This document shows positions 59,218 to 64,000 of a stretch of 64,000 nucleotides of DNA, piece after piece. The notes under the pieces were generated by a model that saw nothing but the letters and a program-made list of their open reading frames with translations, was not told the DNA's origin and searched no databases. Each line of letters opens with the position of its first letter. Position 1 is the first letter of the stretch. The stretch is from contig NZ_BMMV01000023.1 of assembly GCF_014646115.1 (NCBI RefSeq), positions 1-64,000 on the forward strand, given 5' to 3'. Made by a program: the position numbers and the translations under genes. This stretch comes from Streptomyces camponoticapitis. GTDB taxonomy: Bacteria; Actinomycetota; Actinomycetes; Streptomycetales; Streptomycetaceae.

Positions 59218-59256
59218 ATGCGTAACCCTTACACATCAAGCGTAAGCCATACGCAT
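59218..59256. promoter_or_regulatory. TetR-type nested operator
   Basis: ATGCGTA (59218-59224) and TACGCAT (59250-59256) are perfect 7-base inverted arms, 25 bases apart. Within them CTTAC/GTAAG (about 59228-59246) make a second, inner inverted pair. The site lies between the TetR gene start and the ABC transporter start and overlaps likely promoters on both strands. Confidence 0.7.
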
Positions 59257-59274
59257 AACGGAGGAGCGGTGGCC

Positions 59275-60270
59275 ATGAGCCCCGAGAGACCCCTGGAAGT
59301 CGCCGACCCGGAACGCCGCACGCGAGCGATCAGCGCCATCGGCCTGGAGAAGTCCTACGGGCGGGGAGACCGGCGGGTGAAGGTGCTCGACGGCATCGAT
59401 CTCACCGTCGAGCGCGGCACGGTCTTCTCCCTGCTCGGCCCCAACGGCGCGGGCAAGACGACCGCCGTACGGATCCTCGCCACGCTCGCCGACGCCGACG
59501 GCGGCACGGCCAGGGTGGCGGGTTACGACGTACGCACCCAGCGGCGCCAGGTGCGCCGGGCGGTCAGTCTGACCGGCCAGTTCGCCTCCGTCGACGAGAA
59601 GCAGACCGGCGAGGAGAACCTGCGCATGATGGCGCGGCTCGGCGGTCTCTCACGCCCGGCGGCCCGCCGCCGCGCCGCCGAGCTGCTGGAGCGGTTCGAT
59701 CTGACGGCCGCGGGGCGGCGGCTCACCGGCACGTACTCGGGCGGGATGCGGCGGCGGCTGGACCTGGCCGCGGGGCTGGTCGGCGAGCCGGAGGTCATCT
59801 TCCTCGACGAGCCGACGACCGGGCTCGACCCGCGCAGCCGGCAGGAGTTGTGGCGGGTGGTGCGCGATCTCTCGGCGGGCGGCTCCACGGTCTTCCTCAC
59901 CACCCAGTATCTGGAGGAGGCCGACCAGTTGGCGGACCGTATCGCCGTGCTCGACGGCGGCCGGCTGGTCGCCGAGGGCACCGCGGCCGAGCTGAAGAGC
60001 CGCGTCTCCGGGCACCGGCTGGACGTGGTGGTGGCCGACGCGGCGGCGTACGAACGCCTCGCGCCGCTCGCCGTCCAGCGCTCGGCCGACACGCTCACGC
60101 TCGGTCTGCCGACGGACGGCACGGCGACGCGGGTACGGGCGCTGCTGGACGAGATCGACCCGGAACGCCGGGACGTCGTGAGCTTCACCGTGCACAGCGC
60201 GTCGCTCGACGATGTGTTCATGGCCCTGACCGGCCGGGCGAAAACCACCAAGGAGCCGACCCATGTCTGA
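59275..60270 (+). CDS. DrrA-type ABC transporter ATPase
   Basis: A 331-residue ATPase from ATG 59275 (MSPERPLEVADPERRTRAIS), with GGAGGAG 9 bases upstream. The nucleotide-binding domain has Walker A LLGPNGAGKTTAVRILATLA, signature TYSGGMRRRLDLAAGLVG, Walker B VIFLDEPTTGLDPRSRQELW and H-loop FLTTQYLEEADQLADRI. The C-terminal extension (about 245-331) is that of the daunorubicin-resistance DrrA subgroup (VSFTVHSASLDDVFMALTGR). It couples to the downstream permease, overlapping it by 8 bases. Predicted to export an antibiotic or related lipophilic compound. Confidence 0.94.
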   Translation: MSPERPLEVADPERRTRAISAIGLEKSYGRGDRRVKVLDGIDLTVERGTVFSLLGPNGAGKTTAVRILATLADADGGTARVAGYDVRTQRRQVRRAVSLTGQFASVDEKQTGEENLRMMARLGGLSRPAARRRAAELLERFDLTAAGRRLTGTYSGGMRRRLDLAAGLVGEPEVIFLDEPTTGLDPRSRQELWRVVRDLSAGGSTVFLTTQYLEEADQLADRIAVLDGGRLVAEGTAAELKSRVSGHRLDVVVADAAAYERLAPLAVQRSADTLTLGLPTDGTATRVRALLDEIDPERRDVVSFTVHSASLDDVFMALTGRAKTTKEPTHV

Positions 60271-61051
60271 CGCGGCGACGATGTCCCCGGGCGGCCGGGC
60301 ACTGAACAACTCCCTTGTCATGACGGCCCGTTCGCTCCGGCTCAGCAGCCGTAACGTCGACGCCGTCTTCACCTCGCTCATGCTGCCGATCATGCTGATG
60401 CTGATCTTCGTCTATCTGTTCGGCGGCGCGATCAGCACCGGTACGGGCGAGCCGTACGTCGCCTACGTCGTCCCCGGCGTGCTGCTGCTCTGTGCCGGTT
60501 TCGGCTCGTCCGGCACGGCCGTGAGCGTCAACGAGGACATGAAGGGCGGCATCATCGACCGGCTGCGCTCGCTGGACGTCGCGGGCGCGGCGATCCTCGC
60601 CGGCCATGTCGCTTCGAGCGCGGTCCGCAACGTGGTCTCGACGGTCCTGGTCCTCGGCGTCGCGCTCCTGATCGGCTTCCGCCCCACCCCGACCCTTCCG
60701 GGGGCCCTGGCGGCGGCGGGCCTGCTGCTCGCCTTCATCATCGCGATCTCCTGGCTGGCGGCGGCGGTCGGCCTGCTCACCGGATCGCCGGAGGCGGCGG
60801 GGGCGTTCTCGTTCTTCATGATGTTCCTGACGTACCCGAGCAGCACGTTCGCCCCGATCGCCACGATGCCGTCCTGGATCCACGGCTTCGCCTACAACCA
60901 GCCGGTCACCCCGGTGATCGAATCCCTCCGCGGCCTCCTCCTGAACCAGCCGGTGGGCACGGACCCGTGGGTGGCACTGGCCTGGTGCGGGGGGATTCTG
61001 CTGGTGGCGGTGGGGCTGTCGGGGCGGCTGTTCAGGAACCGTACGGCGTGA
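60263..61051 (+). CDS. DrrB-type ABC-2 permease
   Basis: A 262-residue ABC-2 integral membrane protein. Six membrane segments lie between residues 32 and 255, with LMLPIMLMLIFVYLFGGAIS, VPGVLLLCAGFGSSGTAVSVNEDMKGGIIDRLRSL (coupling helix) and the ABC-2 end FSFFMMFLTYPSSTFAPIATMPSW ... QPVTPVIESLRGLLL. It starts 8 bases before the ATPase stop, so the two form one transporter under TetR control. The 3' end is 3 bases from the convergent double-kinase gene. Confidence 0.93.
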   Translation: MSDAATMSPGGRALNNSLVMTARSLRLSSRNVDAVFTSLMLPIMLMLIFVYLFGGAISTGTGEPYVAYVVPGVLLLCAGFGSSGTAVSVNEDMKGGIIDRLRSLDVAGAAILAGHVASSAVRNVVSTVLVLGVALLIGFRPTPTLPGALAAAGLLLAFIIAISWLAAAVGLLTGSPEAAGAFSFFMMFLTYPSSTFAPIATMPSWIHGFAYNQPVTPVIESLRGLLLNQPVGTDPWVALAWCGGILLVAVGLSGRLFRNRTA

Positions 61052-61054
61052 CAG

Positions 61055-63253
61055 TCAGCCGTCGGCTCCGATCAGATCGCCGCCCGGCAGCGCCCGCGCG
61101 AGATACGGATTGGCGAGGAGTCTGGCCCGCAATCCCAGCGACGCGGTGGCGCTGGAGAGCGTCAGGGAGTACGAGTCAACCGCCCTGCGGACGTTGGGCG
61201 TGTCGAGGCTCTCACCGGTGAGCAGCCGGTCCAGATCGATGTAGGCGGAGCGAACGATCTCCATCCAGCGGTAGAAACGCCAGTCCTCCTCCCAGCCCCT
61301 GGTGAACTCTGGATCGAGTCGCTTACTCCACCGGCCAAGCATCCGCTCCCGAGTCTGCGCCCCGTGCGGCGTCAGATGGAGATGCCGGACGAGGTCGTAC
61401 AAGGGGTCGCCGACCATCGCCATTTCCCAGTCGATAATCGTCAGGCCGTCGTGTGTCTCGTTCCTGATGAGATTCCAGGGATTGAGGTCCCCGTGCAGCA
61501 GCGCGGAAGTGCGGGGGGATACGTACCGCCGTCCCACGAGCAGCTCATGGAGCCGGTTCGCGTTGGGCAGCCCGAGCGCACCTGCGAGACGGAGTGACTC
61601 CTTCGGCAGGTCGGCGACCATCTCGATGAGCCGGCCGCTGAGCCACTGGTAGAAGTCGCCGTGTACCACGTCGGGACCGAGCCCGTGGGTCGGGACGTCC
61701 GTCAGCGCGCACAGCTGGTCAACCAGATCGTCCGCCTCGCGCAGACCGAGCCCGTCGACGGGATGCTCGGGCGGTGTGCCGTCGGCCGGCCCGACGTAGG
61801 AGTGGATGACGAACTGGTCGTCAAAGCCGCTGATGCCACGCGCCAGAACTTCCGGAGCGCGCACCCTGGCCCTTACGGGTTCGAGTGCGTGGAGCACGAG
61901 ATGCTCGTCCAGGAAGCGGCGCTCCCTGCGGTTGCTGTCGTCGAGCCTGCGCCTTACCACCACGGTCTCGCCGCCCCGGCCAGCCTTGACGACGGTGCTG
62001 AGGTGCCCGGTGCCTTTGAAAACGTGCTCGGCCCCGGCCGCTCCCTCAGCGGACAGCACCTGTGAGACGGCTTCCATGGGATACCCGCTCCACCGAAGGA
62101 CTTCCTCGTCAGCCACCCAGGGCACCACTCCCACGGGATGGAGCACCTGGGCCGCCCGGCCCGGCTGTGCCGCGTACCAGCGGTAGAGGGCTTTGCCGAT
62201 CTCGGCGGGCTGCGGGATAGCACTGAGCCGCAGTGGGCCACGCGCCAGTTCGAGAGCCGCTCGTACGGCTTCGGTGGCCCGTTCAAGGCCGACGGGCTCG
62301 GGGGCACGACCGAGCGACTGGGCCGCTCGCATCACGTCGGGATAGACGGACTGGGCCCGCTCGAAATCCAGGTAATGCTGAAGGTCCGTCTCCAGGCCGT
62401 TCGCAGCCTGCGGGCGGGTGTCCCGCATCGCCAGCGCCCACGCTTCCTTGACGTCGTCCCACTGTTCCGCCGGATAGCGCATCCGTACGAGATGGGTGGC
62501 GAGATCGTGCAGCGGATCCCCGTAGGAGGCCAACTCCCAGTCGACGCAGATCAACGGCGCCTTGGGTTTGAAGTAAGAGAGGATCACGTTGTCGCGGTGC
62601 AGGTCCGTGTGCAACAGGCTGAATGGCCTGGGCTGCATCGTCGGTACCCTCCCTGCGAAATCGCCCATGACCTCCTCGGGCACACCGAGGGCCGCGAAGA
62701 GCCCGCCGAACTCTGCCCGGTTGGGCTGCCGGACCTGTCGGTCCGTCAGCACCGCGAGGGTCCGCAGAAAGGAACGGGTCGCGCCGTCCCGCGGCCAAGA
62801 GGCGGGCAGCCCGGGAAGATGCGCGCGTCGTACGGCGGTCATCTCGGCCAGCACACCCGCCAACGCGCGGAGCAGCCGCGAGTCGACCGGCCTGTCGTCG
62901 GAGCAGATCGTGGAGAGCGGAACACCCTCCACGTAGCTGTGTACGGCGAACTCGTCCATCCTGACAAGGCATTCGGGGACGTATTTCAACCGGCCCTTGA
63001 TGGAGCGGAGGATCTCCGACTCGTCCAGCCAGGTCCGCAGCACCACGGGCAGCACACCCGGGTGCCTCCTTCGGAGCATGACCTGGGCCCCGGGCTCCAG
63101 ACCGAGCGGTGCTGCGAGTTCGGCCGTCGGCGCGACCAGAAAGTTGTCGTTGTGATGACCTCGCTGCCGGACGCCCTCAGCCAGGGCGTACCGCACAAAG
63201 TTACCGTACGGACCCGACCGCTCGTTTTCGGACACCTGAACTCTGCACCTCAC
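61055..63253 (-). CDS. fused double APH-domain kinase-like protein
   Basis: A 732-residue protein with two complete APH-type kinase lobes in tandem. Lobe 1 (about 30-330): Brenner motif SLLHTDLHRDNVILSYFKP (about 215-233) and ICVDWELASYGDPLHD (about 237-252). Lobe 2 (about 410-700): SALLHGDLNPWNLIRNE (about 592-608) and IIDWEMAMVGDPLYD (about 614-628). Both sets carry the catalytic Asp, Asn and DFG-like Asp (here DWE), so both may be active. Ordinary APH proteins have a single lobe of about 300 residues. GTG 63253 is used; GTG 63235 is possible. Substrate unknown; the adjacent gene upstream may be regulatory. Confidence 0.82.
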   Translation of the reverse strand: MRCRVQVSENERSGPYGNFVRYALAEGVRQRGHHNDNFLVAPTAELAAPLGLEPGAQVMLRRRHPGVLPVVLRTWLDESEILRSIKGRLKYVPECLVRMDEFAVHSYVEGVPLSTICSDDRPVDSRLLRALAGVLAEMTAVRRAHLPGLPASWPRDGATRSFLRTLAVLTDRQVRQPNRAEFGGLFAALGVPEEVMGDFAGRVPTMQPRPFSLLHTDLHRDNVILSYFKPKAPLICVDWELASYGDPLHDLATHLVRMRYPAEQWDDVKEAWALAMRDTRPQAANGLETDLQHYLDFERAQSVYPDVMRAAQSLGRAPEPVGLERATEAVRAALELARGPLRLSAIPQPAEIGKALYRWYAAQPGRAAQVLHPVGVVPWVADEEVLRWSGYPMEAVSQVLSAEGAAGAEHVFKGTGHLSTVVKAGRGGETVVVRRRLDDSNRRERRFLDEHLVLHALEPVRARVRAPEVLARGISGFDDQFVIHSYVGPADGTPPEHPVDGLGLREADDLVDQLCALTDVPTHGLGPDVVHGDFYQWLSGRLIEMVADLPKESLRLAGALGLPNANRLHELLVGRRYVSPRTSALLHGDLNPWNLIRNETHDGLTIIDWEMAMVGDPLYDLVRHLHLTPHGAQTRERMLGRWSKRLDPEFTRGWEEDWRFYRWMEIVRSAYIDLDRLLTGESLDTPNVRRAVDSYSLTLSSATASLGLRARLLANPYLARALPGGDLIGADG

Positions 63254-63397
63254 GGGAACTGCCCACGGAGGCGGCGCTTGGTGAATGACCGACAGACGGT
63301 GGGGAATTCATCCTAACCATCAACCCACAGACCACATCAGCCACTTGGCCGGAACACCCCGACGTGGCTTCCGATTGGGCCGGATGGACGTCGCGGT

Positions 63398-64000
63398 CTA
63401 AACCGGCGACTCCTCGCCAAGCATGGCCCAGTGCTTGTTGAACCAGGTTTGCGCGGAGTCGACGAAGAGCGATCCCTGGGATTCCAAGTCTTGGTCTTTG
63501 GCGTAATGGAAGAGCGTCGCACCCAGTCCCAGTACGTCGAGCGCGTTGACCTCCTCCCCGTCGTCGAGCCGCATCGCCCGTTCCACCAGCAGGTACAGGC
63601 CGTGCAGTGCCTGGGTTTTGTTGAGCAGGTAGAGCTTGAAAGTGGGCGTGAAGGGCACCGTCCTGACCTCGACGTCTACCTGATTGACCAGCTTCTCCGT
63701 GCGGAGATCCTCCAGCGCAGCTCGCAGGGAGTCCGTGTGCCGTTCGGTGATCCGGCGCAGCCGGTCGAGGGGTCTCGCGTCCTCCGTGTTGTTCTTGTCC
63801 TTCAGCCGAGGGTAGGCGAGCGTGACGCCCTGAGTAGGCAGGAGCATGCGGACCGAAATGCTCTCCGGGTGGATCAGCCCTCCCCGCACCCGTTCCGCCT
63901 GTAGCCGGATGTGGGTGTCCAGCGATTCGGAGGTGAGCGTGGCCACGTCCAGCGTGACGTCCTTCGCCTCGAACGCAGCCGCGATGAAGGGCCCGAGGGC
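63398..64000 (-). CDS. 3' part of a regulator-like gene leaving the window
   Basis: The minus-strand frame is open from the window edge to 63398; about 200 residues are visible. An internal Met-rich start is not needed, because the sequence before the first ATG-like codon (GPFIAAAFEAKDVTLDVATLTSESLDTHIRLQAERVRGG) already looks coding. A Leu/Val/Arg-rich fold with RLRRITERHTDSLRAALEDLRTEK and LYLLNKTQALHGLYLLVER follows. It resembles the effector domain of GntR-type winged-helix regulators from memory; this is tentative. It is upstream of the double-kinase gene on the same strand with a 144-base gap. Confidence 0.5.
   Translation of the reverse strand, partial: ALGPFIAAAFEAKDVTLDVATLTSESLDTHIRLQAERVRGGLIHPESISVRMLLPTQGVTLAYPRLKDKNNTEDARPLDRLRRITERHTDSLRAALEDLRTEKLVNQVDVEVRTVPFTPTFKLYLLNKTQALHGLYLLVERAMRLDDGEEVNALDVLGLGATLFHYAKDQDLESQGSLFVDSAQTWFNKHWAMLGEESPV

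Overview
The window is high-GC DNA that is clearly Streptomyces-type chromosome. The evidence is the gene content (msiK, carD, phoPR-phoU, mycothiol glycosyltransferase mshA, a hybrid response-regulator/PP2C phosphatase, DoxX, DUF2516), GTG starts, strong third-position GC bias and Streptomyces-like regulatory sites. From memory, the order msiK - nucleotidyltransferase - DoxX - rlmB - cysS - ispF - ispD - carD - phoP - phoR/phoU - gpmA - mshA - NlpC/P60 - PP2C - XRE regulator follows the conserved core of S. coelicolor; no search was run.

Layout. (1) 1-9846: right end of an integrated phage-like element. A leftward block runs from an excisionase through a putative replication protein carrying an internal palindromic repeat array, several small zinc-finger-like proteins and an HNH nuclease to an HK97-type major capsid protein and a tape measure protein that runs off the left edge. 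Divergent to it are an XRE repressor and a tyrosine integrase. The element ends beside a tRNA-Thr(UGU) gene at 9847-9920, its probable attachment site. No terminase, portal, protease or tail-tube gene lies between the nuclease and the tape measure gene, so the element looks deleted or satellite-like. (2) 10031-37288: conserved core. It includes sugar-importer ATPase msiK behind a DasR-like site, cysS and rlmB, the isoprenoid genes ispD/ispF beside carD, the phosphate regulators phoP-phoR and phoU separated by a PHO box, a tiny Cys-rich peptide, gpmA, mshA, a cell-wall hydrolase, a PP2C phosphatase, and an XRE regulator with an HBHA-like protein. (3) 37289-42972: a scrambled accessory patch. 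It has four related transposon-end-like repeats, a frameshifted remnant, several single-gene families of the kind seen as polymorphic-toxin immunity proteins (DUF4240-like, truncated SMI1/KNR4, DUF4241-like), a duplicated gene fragment and an MFS gene whose 3' end overlaps that fragment. (4) 43091-61051: variable regulators and enzymes: XRE-cupin, methyltransferase, ECF sigma factor with divergent NAD(P)-binding protein, epoxide hydrolase, GNATs, deaminase, aminoglycoside-kinase-like protein, HelD-like ATPase, MarR/MFS efflux, esterase, and TetR/DrrAB-type ABC exporter. (5) 61055-64000: a double-kinase-domain APH-like protein and the 3' part of a gene that leaves the window.

Functionally, the core links phosphate sensing, carbohydrate uptake, isoprenoid and mycothiol biosynthesis, and envelope maintenance. 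The right third is a defence-and-export zone of paired regulator/transporter genes, most with a visible inverted repeat in the regulator-transporter gap. Start codons were chosen from Shine-Dalgarno spacing, overlap with neighbours and domain boundaries. Family assignments rest on motif recognition by eye.
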